Shown one piece after another: positions 53,015 to 62,467 of a stretch of DNA of 64,000 nucleotides. Within the stretch, counting starts at the first letter, position 1. The number at the start of each line of letters is the position of its first letter. The stretch is from positions 1-64,000 of the forward strand of contig JAAFGY010000003.1 of NCBI GenBank assembly GCA_010365135.1. Direction: 5' to 3'. The position numbers were made by a program, and so were the translations under genes. The notes beneath the pieces were generated by a model, which was not told where the DNA came from, searched no databases, and worked only from the letters and a program-made list of their open reading frames with translations. This DNA is from Flavobacterium sp. (lineage in GTDB: Bacteria > Bacteroidota > Bacteroidia > Flavobacteriales > Flavobacteriaceae).

Positions 53015-55501
53015 CTAAAAATAAAATCCAAAGGAGATTTTAGTGGCAAATTTAGTGGCATCGGGCATATTCAAATAATTGCCTCTCCAGGAAAAATCTA
53101 TTCGCAAACATTTGAGAATATTGCCTATTCCTGCACTATATTCCCAGTAGACCTTTTCGGGTGCGTTGTACACTAATCCCGAAGCATTTATAATTCTATT
53201 GTCATTAGAAACCGTTCCATAAACCGATTTTACCCCAATATTTTCGCGCCAATTTAGTTTTCGCATAAACGGAATTCTAGCAAAAAATCGTCCGTGAAAG
53301 TCGTGATCCCATTTCAAAGTGACATATTGGTCCGTAACGAACTCATAGTATTTAAGATTGCTAAACGTATTCGAAATATCGAAAAGCGATTGATTTCCAG
53401 GCACCACACTCATCAATCCCAAAGGAATAAAACCGAATGTTTTCCCCATTTCGACCGTAATATTTGATCTTCCTAATGGCCCAATAATGATGGGTTGCTT
53501 ATAATACAATTGCAGTTTTTTATAATTAAAATCGCTAGAAAACAATCCTTTGAATCCCTGACTGTAGGTTAAAAAAAGACTGGTGAATGGACTATCGGTA
53601 TTGTATCTTTCGACCCCAAAAGCTATTGGTTTTCTGTTGGGCGTATATTCAACTTGGAGATTTATTTCTGATTGTTTTACTTGACTTTTTATGGCTGTTT
53701 GAGATAAATCGGTGTAATAATCCAAACTAAATGTTGGCGAAGCTGATGCTAAGGTTCGATAAGAAATCCCAGTTCCAAAGGTTAGGTTTTTTATGGGTTC
53801 TATTTGTAGTTCAATATTACTTAAATTGACGTTGGTCAGTTTATCATTCGCACCAAAGGTCAAAAGTCCTGACGAAGCATAATTTCGAACCACTATCTCA
53901 TTGGTGCTGGTTAGAGAAGCTCCAATTTGCTCAATATCTCTACGATTTCCTGCTGATATAATTATTCTTTTTTTGGGTTCAATCATCCATTTTCCGGTAA
54001 TTCCATATTTGAATTTATTGTCCTTAAATCCGTAGGCGACATACGATTGCAAACGCCAAGGATCGTTTGGACTAGAATATGTTCTTACACCCGCTCGCAA
54101 TCGCAAACCTTCGACTGAATTTTGCCCAATTACGGAATAAATAGGACCATAATCCAGATCGCCTAAATGTATGAAACCACTATCTACTATTTCGACCAAA
54201 CTGTACAATCGCTGAAATTTTTTGACGGTTTGCAAGGTGTCAAGCATTTTATAAACGCCTTTTTCGTCTTTGGTCAGATTTTCAAAACGATTTTTATCCC
54301 AATATTCTTCGGGTTTATTATAAATGTCTTTGTCTAAAAAATTGATATCTTCTTTGTAAAATTTCTCGGGTTTTTCGTCGTTAAATTTATGATCTCTATA
54401 AAAAGTGGTTCGTTTTCCATAAACGCCTTTGGATTTGTCTTTTTTGTTTAAGGCAAAATCGGTCATCATATAATCCTTGGTCAACAGAAAAACAGAATCA
54501 TTCATTACTTCAAATTCTTGTTCGATATAAATATCCTTTACCCAGTTAATATTGGCGCTTTTGGTGGCTGCCATACTAATATTTTTAATGGCATAAGTCG
54601 TATCACTTACCCAAAAATCACCTTTAAAAGTCAATTCGTTTTGACGTCTAGGATAAAACACAATATTATAACACCATTTTTTATCCATGAAAGTACTATC
54701 TCTTAAAATATAATTATAGACGTCTATTCCAGTTGTTGATAAAGGACTTGTGAAACTTTTGTCAAAAAAAGTGATGTGATTGTCATAGATATCAAAATCC
54801 GTATACAAATCGTTTACAAAAGACAAAATTTGCTGATTTCCGTTGAATCCAGAGGTTTTGTTGGCTTTTGTTTTTACTTTAACTTTCTTTAATTTATTGT
54901 CGCCATAAACATCTGATAAGGCTTCATTTACAAAAATAGGCAAATAGGTTTTCCCAGTTATTTTGGAAGTATCCACATGTTTGAAAATAAATTCCATCCC
55001 CTTGAAAAGCTTCTTTTTCATATAAGCACTATCAATAGTATTCATATCAAATTCGATTTTTTCATATTTTTCCATTTGGTACTTTGCAAATAAATGCAGC
55101 CCATTTTGGCGTCTTTTTTCCCAAATTTTTCTAAGAATATCTAATGCAGGATTGTTCTTCTTTGACGTTTTACCTCTATAAACAACAACTTCATTTAGCG
55201 TTTCAATTTCATTCAATCGAATTTTTAAATTATAATTAACCGCTTTTTCCAGTTCCAATTCCTTATCCGAATAGCCAACGGAAGTAATAACGATTGTTGT
55301 ATAAATTTTTGGAGATTCTAAATAAAAGGCACCGTCCTCATTAGCGACAATACCCTCGCTTGAATTTTTGAAAGCCACATTGGCAAAGGGAATTGGATGG
55401 TTTTGTTTGTCCATCACCACACCGCTTACTTTTGTTTGAGCAAAAACAGCACTTGCAAACGCAAATAAAAAAGACAAATTAATTAAAATCTTGTTTTTCA
55501 T
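53015..55501 (-). CDS. DUF5686 outer-membrane protein with carboxypeptidase-regulatory-like domain
   Basis: A predicted outer-membrane protein of 828 aa from the ATG at 55501 (signal peptide to FASAVFAQ). It has an N-terminal CarboxypepD_reg-like beta domain (about 22-105, MDKQNHPIPFANVAF), a central DUF5686 region and a C-terminal barrel ending in FATKISFGFYF. Function unknown; members are common in Bacteroidota. Odd: the start codon lies only a few nt after the U-run of a strong terminator, so expression may depend on read-through. Confidence 0.85.
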   Translation of the reverse strand: MKNKILINLSFLFAFASAVFAQTKVSGVVMDKQNHPIPFANVAFKNSSEGIVANEDGAFYLESPKIYTTIVITSVGYSDKELELEKAVNYNLKIRLNEIETLNEVVVYRGKTSKKNNPALDILRKIWEKRRQNGLHLFAKYQMEKYEKIEFDMNTIDSAYMKKKLFKGMEFIFKHVDTSKITGKTYLPIFVNEALSDVYGDNKLKKVKVKTKANKTSGFNGNQQILSFVNDLYTDFDIYDNHITFFDKSFTSPLSTTGIDVYNYILRDSTFMDKKWCYNIVFYPRRQNELTFKGDFWVSDTTYAIKNISMAATKSANINWVKDIYIEQEFEVMNDSVFLLTKDYMMTDFALNKKDKSKGVYGKRTTFYRDHKFNDEKPEKFYKEDINFLDKDIYNKPEEYWDKNRFENLTKDEKGVYKMLDTLQTVKKFQRLYSLVEIVDSGFIHLGDLDYGPIYSVIGQNSVEGLRLRAGVRTYSSPNDPWRLQSYVAYGFKDNKFKYGITGKWMIEPKKRIIISAGNRRDIEQIGASLTSTNEIVVRNYASSGLLTFGANDKLTNVNLSNIELQIEPIKNLTFGTGISYRTLASASPTFSLDYYTDLSQTAIKSQVKQSEINLQVEYTPNRKPIAFGVERYNTDSPFTSLFLTYSQGFKGLFSSDFNYKKLQLYYKQPIIIGPLGRSNITVEMGKTFGFIPLGLMSVVPGNQSLFDISNTFSNLKYYEFVTDQYVTLKWDHDFHGRFFARIPFMRKLNWRENIGVKSVYGTVSNDNRIINASGLVYNAPEKVYWEYSAGIGNILKCLRIDFSWRGNYLNMPDATKFATKISFGFYF

Positions 55502-55503
55502 AA

Positions 55504-55544
55504 TAAAAAAAAACTTCATCAAATATAGAATTCTGATGAAGTTT
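55504..55544 (-). terminator. terminator of pdhB, abutting the next start codon
   Basis: Minus strand AAACTTCATCA, loop, TGATGAAGTTT is a perfect 11-bp stem running into a long U-tract that ends 3 nt before the DUF5686 ATG. Confidence 0.85.
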
Positions 55545-55608
55545 CAAATATAGTTAATTCCTTAAATTAGATTTTTTAATTCTCCAATATTCAGAAAAGT
55601 TTAACACC

Positions 55609-56595
55609 TTATTTATACATTACTTTTTTTACTGCTTTGACAACATCCTCAGCATTTGGCAACCATTCTTTCAGTAAAACAGGCGAATATGGCGCTGGAG
55701 TATCAGCAGTTGTAATACGTTGAATTGGAGCATCAAGAAAATCAAAAGCACGTTCCTGAACAATATACGCAATTTCCGAAGAAACACTTGCAAATGGCCA
55801 AGCTTCTTCAAGAATTACTAATCTATTTGTTTTTCGAACCGAAGTCAGAATCGTTTCGTGATCCATAGGACGAACCGTTCTTAAATCGATGATTTCACAA
55901 GAAATTCCTTCTTTCTCTAATGCATCGGCAGCAACAAAAGCTTCTTTAATTATTTTTCCAAAAGATACAATCGTAACATCAGTTCCCACTCTTTTTACAT
56001 CGGCAAGACCAATTGGGATGGTATATTCTCCTTCTGGAACTTCTCCTTTGTCACCATACATTTGCTCTGATTCCATAAAAATTACAGGATCATTATCACG
56101 AATCGCAGATTTTAAAAGCCCTTTCGCATCATAAACATTCGATGGAACGACTACTTTTAGACCTGGAGTATTGGCAAACCAATTTTCTAAAGCTTGTGAG
56201 TGTGTTGCTCCAAGTTGTCCAGCCGAAGCTGTTGGCCCACGAAAAACGATAGGAACATCAAATTGTCCGCCAGTCATTTGACGCATTTTGGCAGCATTAC
56301 TAATAATCTGGTCAATCCCAACTAAACAGAAATTGAAAGTCATATATTCAACGATAGGTCTACAACCATTCATTGCCGAACCTACTGCAATCCCAGTAAA
56401 ACCAAGTTCTGCAATGGGCGTGTCGATAACTCTTTTTTCTCCAAATTCGGCAAGCATCCCTTTTGATGCTTTGTATGCACCATTGTATTCAGCTACTTCC
56501 TCACCCATTAAGTATACCGACTCGTCGCGACGCATTTCTTCGCTCATTGCTTCGCAAATGGCCTCTCTAAATTGTATCGTTCTCATTTTTTTCAT
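55609..56595 (-). CDS. pdhB: pyruvate dehydrogenase E1 component, beta subunit
   Basis: Beta subunit of the thiamine-diphosphate E1 enzyme of the pyruvate (2-oxo acid) dehydrogenase complex. The 328 aa sequence matches E1-beta: TIQFREAICEAMSEEMRRD, VYLMGEEVAEYNGAYK near 28, YMTFNFCLVGIDQIISNAAKM near 83, RGPTASAGQLGATHSQ near 119 and IDLRTVRPMDHETI near 240. The start may be this ATG or the one three codons on. The alpha subunit and E2 are not in this window. It ends at the hairpin before the DUF5686 gene. Confidence 0.94.
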   Translation of the reverse strand: MKKMRTIQFREAICEAMSEEMRRDESVYLMGEEVAEYNGAYKASKGMLAEFGEKRVIDTPIAELGFTGIAVGSAMNGCRPIVEYMTFNFCLVGIDQIISNAAKMRQMTGGQFDVPIVFRGPTASAGQLGATHSQALENWFANTPGLKVVVPSNVYDAKGLLKSAIRDNDPVIFMESEQMYGDKGEVPEGEYTIPIGLADVKRVGTDVTIVSFGKIIKEAFVAADALEKEGISCEIIDLRTVRPMDHETILTSVRKTNRLVILEEAWPFASVSSEIAYIVQERAFDFLDAPIQRITTADTPAPYSPVLLKEWLPNAEDVVKAVKKVMYK

Positions 56596-56882
56596 TATTA
56601 GTCTAATTTTCGAATGGCAAAAATAAATATTTTAAATCACTTTAAGCATAATTTATGTTTAAAATAACAGCGAGTTAATCCCAACCTAAGCTCTATTCTG
56701 CCCAAGAACGTGGGACGTCGGTACAAACATTATATACTGAGGGTAGAAAAAATACAAGTGAAGTAACGTAATTTTGACAGCGAAATCGATGTAATACCGA
56801 AAAATATTATGCATGCATAAGAAAATATTCAAAATAATAGTATAGTTTTGTGAAAGAAATTTTGAAAATAAAATCTACATCT

Positions 56883-57629
56883 ATGAAAATATTAGTTTGC
56901 ATCAGTCACGTTCCTGATACTACTTCAAAAATTAATTTCACTAATGACGACTCCCAATTTGATGCTAATGGCGTTCAATTTGTGATAAATCCCAATGATG
57001 AATATGGTTTAACGCGTGCCGTCTGGTTTCAAGAACAACAAGGAGCAACCATAACAGTTGCCACTGTTGGCGGACCAGAAACAGAGCCCACTTTAAGAAA
57101 AGCATTGGCCATTGGCGCCAATGATGCGATTCGCGTAAACGCAATCCCAACTGACAGCTTTTTTGTTGCCAAACAACTTGCCGAAGTGATAAAAAATGGT
57201 GCTTACGACATCGTAATTGCAGGAAAAGAATCCTTGGATTATAATGGAGGAATGGTTCCAGGAATGATCGCCGGCATTCTTGGATATAATTTTCTAAATT
57301 CATGTACCGATTTAATTGTGGACGGAAATAATGTAAAAGCCATTCGCGAAATTGATGGTGGAAGAGAAACTGTTTCAACCATGTTGCCTTTAATCATTGG
57401 CGGTCAAAAAGGATTGGTCGAAGAAAAAGATTTGCGCATTCCGAATATGAGAGGAATTATGACTGCCAGAACAAAAACATTAACTGTTGTAGAATCAGTT
57501 GATGCTGCGGTAAATACGAAAGCTATAAAATTTGAAAAACCTGCGCCAAAATCAGCGGTAAAATTAGTTGCCGCCGATAACTTGGACGAATTAATCAACT
57601 TACTACACAACGAAGCTAAAGTAATTTAA
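56883..57629 (+). CDS. etfB: electron transfer flavoprotein beta subunit
   Basis: Beta subunit of ETF, passing electrons from acyl-CoA and other dehydrogenases to the quinone pool. The ATG at 56883 (MKILVCISHVPDTT) gives 248 aa; the longer ORF starts at a GTG that overlaps a TAGTTTTG -7-like element (56843-56850), so transcription would begin after it. Family features: INPNDEYGLTRAV near 37, DIVIAGKESLDYNGGMVPGM near 113 and the IREIDGGRETVSTMLP region. It is followed by etfA after a repeat-rich gap. Confidence 0.95.
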   Translation: MKILVCISHVPDTTSKINFTNDDSQFDANGVQFVINPNDEYGLTRAVWFQEQQGATITVATVGGPETEPTLRKALAIGANDAIRVNAIPTDSFFVAKQLAEVIKNGAYDIVIAGKESLDYNGGMVPGMIAGILGYNFLNSCTDLIVDGNNVKAIREIDGGRETVSTMLPLIIGGQKGLVEEKDLRIPNMRGIMTARTKTLTVVESVDAAVNTKAIKFEKPAPKSAVKLVAADNLDELINLLHNEAKVI

Positions 57630-57689
57630 GAATTGGATTGTTGATTGAAGATTAACGATTTTTGATTGCAGATTGCAAAAAAAATCCAA

Positions 57690-57750
57690 ACTCTTTAATC
57701 TAATTTTAAAATCTAAAATCACAAGTCTAAAATCTAAAATCTAAAATCAT
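57690..57750. repeat. TCTAAAATC word repeats between etfB and etfA
   Basis: At least five TCTAAAATC-type units in tandem end right at the etfA start. Same family as 1166-1201. No hairpin or promoter is evident, and the two etf genes are probably still co-transcribed. Confidence 0.6.
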
Positions 57751-57751
57751 T

Positions 57752-58717
57752 ATGTCAATATTAATATATGCAGAATCCGCAGAAGGAAAATTCAGAAAAG
57801 TAGCTTTCGAATTGGCGTCATATGCAAAAAAAGTTGCCGAATCATTAGGAACAACCGTTACAGCTGTAACCATAAATACAGCAGACGTGTCGGAATTATC
57901 AAAATATGGAGTCGATAAAGTCTTGAAAGTATCGAACGATAAATTAGTTGGTTTTTCGGCCAAAGCGTATGCAGATGTCATCAAACAAGCTGCTCAAAAA
58001 GAAGGTATAAAACTAATTTTACTTTCATCAACTACAGACAGCATTTATCTTTCGCCATTGGTGGCCGTTTCTTTGGACGCAGGTTTTGCTTCAAATGTCG
58101 TGGGATTACCCGTGCGTACTTCGCCTTTTCAGGTTCGAAGAAATGCATTTTCTACAAAAGCATTCAATATTACCGAAATTGCTACCGATATAAAAGTTCT
58201 AGGTCTTGCCAAAAATTCTTACGGTATTTTTGAAAACGCATCGAATTTGACAACCGAAGATTTTAATCCAAGTATTGGAGAAAATGATTTTGGTATAAAA
58301 GTAGAAAAAGTAGAAAAAGTTACCGGAAAAGTCTCCATCGCCGACGCTGATATTGTGGTTTCTGGAGGTCGTGGATTAAAAGGCCCTGAACATTGGGGAA
58401 TGATCGAAGATTTAGCCGAAGTTCTAGGCGCTGCAACGGCTTGTTCTAAACCAGTTTCCGATTTGGATTGGAGACCTCATTCAGAACATGTAGGACAAAC
58501 CGGAAAACCTGTTGCCGCGAATTTGTATATTGCCATAGGAATTTCGGGAGCGATTCAACACATTGCCGGAATTAATGCTTCAAAGGTAAAAGTGGTCATA
58601 AATAGTGATCCAGAAGCCCCATTTTTCAAAGTAGCCGACTACGGAATTGTAGGAGATGCCTTTGATATTGTTCCAAGATTAACCGCAAAATTGAAAGCTT
58701 TTAAAGCACAGCATTAA
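57752..58717 (+). CDS. etfA: electron transfer flavoprotein alpha subunit
   Basis: FAD-binding alpha subunit of ETF, 321 aa. N-terminal domain starts SILIYAESAEGKFRKVAFELASYA; the FAD-binding C-terminal part carries VVSGGRGLKGPEHWGMIEDLAEVLGAATACSKP near 200, GQTGKPVAANLYIAIGISGAIQHIAGI near 247 and INSDPEAPFFKVADYGIVGD near 284. Partner of etfB upstream. A terminator follows. Confidence 0.96.
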   Translation: MSILIYAESAEGKFRKVAFELASYAKKVAESLGTTVTAVTINTADVSELSKYGVDKVLKVSNDKLVGFSAKAYADVIKQAAQKEGIKLILLSSTTDSIYLSPLVAVSLDAGFASNVVGLPVRTSPFQVRRNAFSTKAFNITEIATDIKVLGLAKNSYGIFENASNLTTEDFNPSIGENDFGIKVEKVEKVTGKVSIADADIVVSGGRGLKGPEHWGMIEDLAEVLGAATACSKPVSDLDWRPHSEHVGQTGKPVAANLYIAIGISGAIQHIAGINASKVKVVINSDPEAPFFKVADYGIVGDAFDIVPRLTAKLKAFKAQH

Positions 58718-58745
58718 TAATTTTTTTAATTCTCGTCCCAAAACT

Positions 58746-58795
58746 AGCTACCTACAATCAAGATATTCGTATCTTTGTTTTAGGTAGCTTTTTTG
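58746..58795 (+). terminator. etfBA terminator
   Basis: AGCTACCTA and TAGGTAGCT (9 bp) around a 26-nt loop, followed by a U6 run, 29 nt after etfA. Confidence 0.8.
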
Positions 58796-58882
58796 TTCAA
58801 TATATTTTGATTAGAATTGCATCTTATTTTTCGTCGAAAAAAATTCATAAATAAAGCAGTCGTTGCTTTTCATATAAAAAAA

Positions 58883-59506
58883 ATGAGCTTAGTTAAATTA
58901 TCGATAAAAGGAATTTCATACAGTCAAACCCAAAACGGCGCTTATGCTCTGATTTTGAACGAAGTAGATGGAGAGCGAAAATTACCAATCGTCATTGGTG
59001 CTTTCGAGGCTCAATCTATAGCCATTGCTTTGGAAAAAGAAATCAAACCACCTCGTCCGTTGACTCACGATTTATTCAAAAATTTTGCCGACCGTTTCGA
59101 TATTGTAGTCAAACAAGTTATAATTCACAAACTGGTTGATGGTGTTTTTTATTCGAGTATTATTTGTGAAAGAGATAAAATTGAAGAAATTATAGACGCT
59201 AGAACTTCGGATGCCATTGCCTTAGCCTTGCGATTTAATGCTCCCATTTTCACTTACAAAAACATTTTGGACAAAGCTGGAATTTACCTTAAAACAAATC
59301 CATTGGATACCAATAAAGACGCTCAAGAAATAGAAGATGTGCTTTCAAATCCAGAAAGTTTCCGACAGGGAGAAGAAAGCAATCAATCTGGCGAAACGTA
59401 TTCGAAACATAGTTTGCAGGAATTAAATGAATTACTCGACCAAGCTGTAGAACACGAAGATTATGAAAAAGCCGCTAAGATCCGAGACGAAATTTCAAAA
59501 AGATAG
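58883..59506 (+). CDS. bifunctional nuclease family protein (DUF151) with UvrB/C motif
   Basis: The ATG at 58883 (MSLVKLSIKGISYSQ) gives 207 aa; the upstream ORF part is leader. The bifunctional nuclease domain spans about 1-135 (LPIVIGAFEAQSIAIALE, RTSDAIALALRFNAPIF). A C-terminal UVR motif follows (LNELLDQAVEHEDYEKAAKIRDEI, about 177-203). The family name comes from plant and bacterial DNase/RNase reports; the role here is not shown by the sequence. Confidence 0.9.
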   Translation: MSLVKLSIKGISYSQTQNGAYALILNEVDGERKLPIVIGAFEAQSIAIALEKEIKPPRPLTHDLFKNFADRFDIVVKQVIIHKLVDGVFYSSIICERDKIEEIIDARTSDAIALALRFNAPIFTYKNILDKAGIYLKTNPLDTNKDAQEIEDVLSNPESFRQGEESNQSGETYSKHSLQELNELLDQAVEHEDYEKAAKIRDEISKR

Positions 59507-59596
59507 TTTCTTAGATAGCAGATTTAAGTTGGCAGATTTAAGAAAAAAACAATACAAACTTTAAAACGAACAGATTGCTTCGTTCCGCGCAATGAC

Positions 59597-60421
59597 ATGA
59601 AACAATACCTCGATTTAGTAAAACACGTTTTAGATAACGGAAATCAAAAAGGAGACCGAACAGGAACGGGAACAAAAAGTGTTTTTGGATACCAAATGCG
59701 TTTTGATTTAGCAGCAGGTTTCCCGATGGTAACTACCAAAAAATTACACCTGAAATCCATCATCTTTGAATTGCTGTGGTTCCTAAAAGGAGACACCAAC
59801 ATTGAATATCTTCAAGAAAATGGCGTAAAAATATGGAATGCTTGGGCTGATGAAAACGGCAATTTAGGCCCAGTTTACGGCCATCAATGGCGCAACTGGA
59901 ACAGCGAAGAAATTGACCAAATCGCTGACCTTATCCAAGAACTTAAAACCAATCCAAACAGCAGAAGAATGTTGGTTTCTGCCTGGAATCCTAGCGTTTT
60001 GCCTGATAATTCGAAATCATTTTCTGAGAATGTAGCCAATAATAAAGCAGCATTGCCTCCTTGTCACGCTTTCTTCCAATTTTATGTTTCCGACGGAAAA
60101 TTATCTTGCCAATTGTATCAACGAAGTGCTGATATATTTCTAGGAGTTCCTTTCAACATTGCGTCTTATGCCTTGCTGACGATGATGATTGCGCAAGTTT
60201 GCAACTTAGAAGTGGGCGAATTCATTCACACTTTTGGCGATGCACACATTTACAACAACCATTTTGAGCAAGTCGAATTGCAATTGTCACGCGAACCAAA
60301 ACCATTGCCAAAAATGATTTTGAATCCAGCCATAAACGATATTTTCGATTTTACTTTTGAAGATTTTACATTAATAGGATACGAACATCACAACGCAATA
60401 AAAGGAAGTGTGGCTGTCTAA
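59597..60421 (+). CDS. thyA: thymidylate synthase
   Basis: Converts dUMP to dTMP with methylene-THF. The 274 aa protein shows [13 protein letters not shown] near residue 20, the nucleophile Cys in [11 protein letters not shown] near 156 and [20 protein letters not shown] near 177. It produces dihydrofolate, which FolA encoded 1.4 kb downstream recycles. It uses folate also needed by MetF/MetH in this window. Confidence 0.97.
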   Translation: MKQYLDLVKHVLDNGNQKGDRTGTGTKSVFGYQMRFDLAAGFPMVTTKKLHLKSIIFELLWFLKGDTNIEYLQENGVKIWNAWADENGNLGPVYGHQWRNWNSEEIDQIADLIQELKTNPNSRRMLVSAWNPSVLPDNSKSFSENVANNKAALPPCHAFFQFYVSDGKLSCQLYQRSADIFLGVPFNIASYALLTMMIAQVCNLEVGEFIHTFGDAHIYNNHFEQVELQLSREPKPLPKMILNPAINDIFDFTFEDFTLIGYEHHNAIKGSVAV

Positions 60422-60490
60422 ACTATTCCTTAAAAATAATTTTGCTCTCAAAAAAAAAGTCTTTTTTAATTAATTTCAATACTATAAAAA

Positions 60491-60916
60491 ATGCCAACCC
60501 CAATTTCAGAATGTTTGTATTGTCAAAACAACGAAACTTTACACCATTTGATGATAAAAATCTGTGATTTAGAAGTATCACAATTATTCTTGTTTAAAGA
60601 GCAATCCTATTTGGGTCGCTGCAATGTAGTTTACAAAGACCACGGAATTGAGTTTCACGAATTGAGCGACGACCAACGAAATGCCTTTATGCGCGATGTC
60701 GCAAGAGTTGGAAAAGCAATTGCAGCAGCCTATAATCCTACCAAAATTAATTATGGCGCTTATGCTGACACTATATCACACCTCCACATGCACATTGTGC
60801 CAAAATACAAAGATGGCTATGGTTTTGGTGGTGTTTTTGAAATGAACCCACAAAAAACCATACTATCCGATGCAGAATATGGTGTGATCATAGAAAAAAT
60901 AAAAGCGGAATTATAA
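60491..60916 (+). CDS. HIT family protein
   Basis: Histidine-triad nucleotide hydrolase/transferase of 141 aa with the motif HLHMHIVPKY near residue 98. There is a possible zinc-binding start (CLYCQNNETLHHL). Members cleave AMP-lysine or Ap4A-like compounds; the substrate is not visible here. It follows thyA in the same direction and ends before a bidirectional terminator. Confidence 0.9.
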   Translation: MPTPISECLYCQNNETLHHLMIKICDLEVSQLFLFKEQSYLGRCNVVYKDHGIEFHELSDDQRNAFMRDVARVGKAIAAAYNPTKINYGAYADTISHLHMHIVPKYKDGYGFGGVFEMNPQKTILSDAEYGVIIEKIKAEL

Positions 60917-60945
60917 AATTCGCTTCTTGAATGCTGACATAAACT

Positions 60946-60973
60946 AAAAAATCTGCTTTTCAGCAGATTTTTT
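60946..60973. terminator. bidirectional terminator after HIT gene
   Basis: AAAAAATCTGCT and AGCAGATTTTTT are perfect arms with a 4-nt loop between two convergent genes. Confidence 0.85.
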
Positions 60974-60980
60974 ACTATGT

Positions 60981-61277
60981 TTAAACTTCTAACACGCTGT
61001 TTTCAGCACCTGCAAATTCGTTCCATTTATAAGAATCCGCTTGCGCATCGTTAATGAAATCACCATCAATTACATACTTAAATTCATAAGCTGCATCTTT
61101 TGGAATATCAAAAACACCTTTGAAAGTACCATTTTTTAATTTTGACAAAGACCCTTGTGTTGGACTCCAATTGTTAAAATCTCCGACAACCGAAGCAACA
61201 GTGGCTTCTTTCGCTTCAACTGAAAAAGTAACTTTACAGACTGGTTTTGTTTTTATAAATTGTTTTTTTATTGACAT
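60981..61277 (-). CDS. isoamylase early-set / AMPK-type glycogen-binding-like domain protein
   Basis: A stand-alone 98 aa beta-sandwich. The ATG at 61277 (MSIKKQFIKTKPVCKVTF) is preferred over the 13-residue longer start. VVGDFNNWSPTQGSLSKLKNGTF near 38 and YEFKYVIDGDFINDAQADSY near 66 are typical of the CBM48/AMPK-beta type. It probably binds glycogen-like glucans or serves as a small scaffold. No glycogen enzyme is adjacent. Confidence 0.85.
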   Translation of the reverse strand: MSIKKQFIKTKPVCKVTFSVEAKEATVASVVGDFNNWSPTQGSLSKLKNGTFKGVFDIPKDAAYEFKYVIDGDFINDAQADSYKWNEFAGAENSVLEV

Positions 61278-61513
61278 AACTATTTCATTTTTAGAATTAT
61301 GGCACAAAGAAAACAAATTCTCTGGAACTTTCTCTATTCACGATAAAGTTTTATCAGTTTCATAAAAAGTCCTTTGAAAATTAGTTAAATTCTTAAATTT
61401 CGTCAAATAAATTGCTGTATTCTAAACCGATAACATTTTCTTATTAAATAATGTTAGTAGAAAATAATGAAATTTCAAAATAAATTTTATCTTTATAATC
61501 AAAATCAAACTTT

Positions 61514-61855
61514 ATGGAAACCGAACAACACGAACTATATGAATATGCCCGAAAAAGATTGAAACAAAAAAAAGGACTTTATTTTCACTTTGTCTTATTA
61601 ATTTTAGGAAGTATTTTTTTGTTTATAGCTAACCATTTTTTGATCTTTGGAATCACTTCAAATTGGTGCGTTTGGGTCATTACATTTTGGATTTTCCTGT
61701 TTATTTTGCATTTTATCAAAGTGTATATCACAGATCGCTTTATGAATAAAAATTGGGAAAGAGAACAAATTAACAGGCTTGTGGCCAAACAGCAAATAAA
61801 AATTGACCAACTGCAAACACAATTAGAGGAAGATTCTACTAAAAACCTACTTTAA
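61514..61855 (+). CDS. 2TM domain protein
   Basis: A 113 aa small inner-membrane protein with two hydrophobic helices (FHFVLLILGSIFLFIANHFL and WCVWVITFWIFLFILHFIKVY). These are followed by a charged tail with coiled-coil character (INRLVAKQQIKIDQLQTQLEED). This matches the 2TM family seen in flavobacteria. It lies 3 nt before folA and is likely in one operon with it. Function unknown. Confidence 0.82.
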   Translation: METEQHELYEYARKRLKQKKGLYFHFVLLILGSIFLFIANHFLIFGITSNWCVWVITFWIFLFILHFIKVYITDRFMNKNWEREQINRLVAKQQIKIDQLQTQLEEDSTKNLL

Positions 61856-61858
61856 AAA

Positions 61859-62344
61859 ATGATTGTTATAATTGCGGCAGTCGCCCACAACAATGCTTTG
61901 GGAAAAAACAATGATTTACTCTGGCATTTGCCCAAAGATTTTAAGCGTTTTAAGGAAATTACGTCTGGACATTACATTATAATGGGCCGAAAAACTTTTG
62001 AAAGCTTTCCAAAACCTTTGCCCAATAGAACTCACGTTGTTATATCACGTCAAAAAAACTACCATCCGGAAGGTTGTATTGTTGTTGAAAATTTAGAAAA
62101 AGCCATTGCTATTTGCCCAAAAGGGGAGGACGTATTTATTATTGGCGGCGGCGAAATTTACTCACAATCGATTCCATTAGCGGATCAGCTCGACATTACT
62201 CGTGTCCATCATTCGTTTGATGCCGATGTTTTTTTCCCGAAAATAGATCCTAAAATATGGGAATTATCCTCCGAAACATTAAATCCAAAAGACGAAAAAC
62301 ATCTTTTTGATTATACTTTTCAAACATTTGTTAGAAGAAAATAA
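61859..62344 (+). CDS. folA: dihydrofolate reductase
   Basis: NADPH-dependent reduction of dihydrofolate, 161 aa. IAAVAHNNALGKNNDLLWHLPKDFKRFKEIT at the N terminus includes the WHLPxDxxxF core; MGRKTFESFPKPLPNRTHVVISR near 42 and IIGGGEIYSQSIPLADQLDITRV near 98 complete it. It follows the 2TM gene with 3 nt between. Confidence 0.96.
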   Translation: MIVIIAAVAHNNALGKNNDLLWHLPKDFKRFKEITSGHYIIMGRKTFESFPKPLPNRTHVVISRQKNYHPEGCIVVENLEKAIAICPKGEDVFIIGGGEIYSQSIPLADQLDITRVHHSFDADVFFPKIDPKIWELSSETLNPKDEKHLFDYTFQTFVRRK

Positions 62345-62357
62345 AGACAACCAATTT

Positions 62358-62416
62358 AACCGCTGATTCACAGATTTATTGAAAATATTCAAAAAAAAAT
62401 CTGCGAATCTGCGGTT
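62358..62416. repeat. long imperfect inverted repeat between folA and ubiE
   Basis: AACCGCTGATTCACAGATTT (62358-62377) and its near reverse complement (62397-62416) differ at 2 of 20 positions, with a 19-nt A-rich loop. It could end the folA transcript or be another dispersed element. ubiE has its own TACCTTTG -7-like element at 62444-62451. Confidence 0.7.
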
Positions 62417-62467
62417 ACTCACTTATTTTCCAAAAATCTAGTTTACCTTTGCTTCAAATTCTAAAAA

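Noticed and set aside
52919-53176. 85 aa plus-strand ORF after the glycosylase gene
   Set aside because: Mostly antisense to the 3' end of the DUF5686 gene; no recognisable features.
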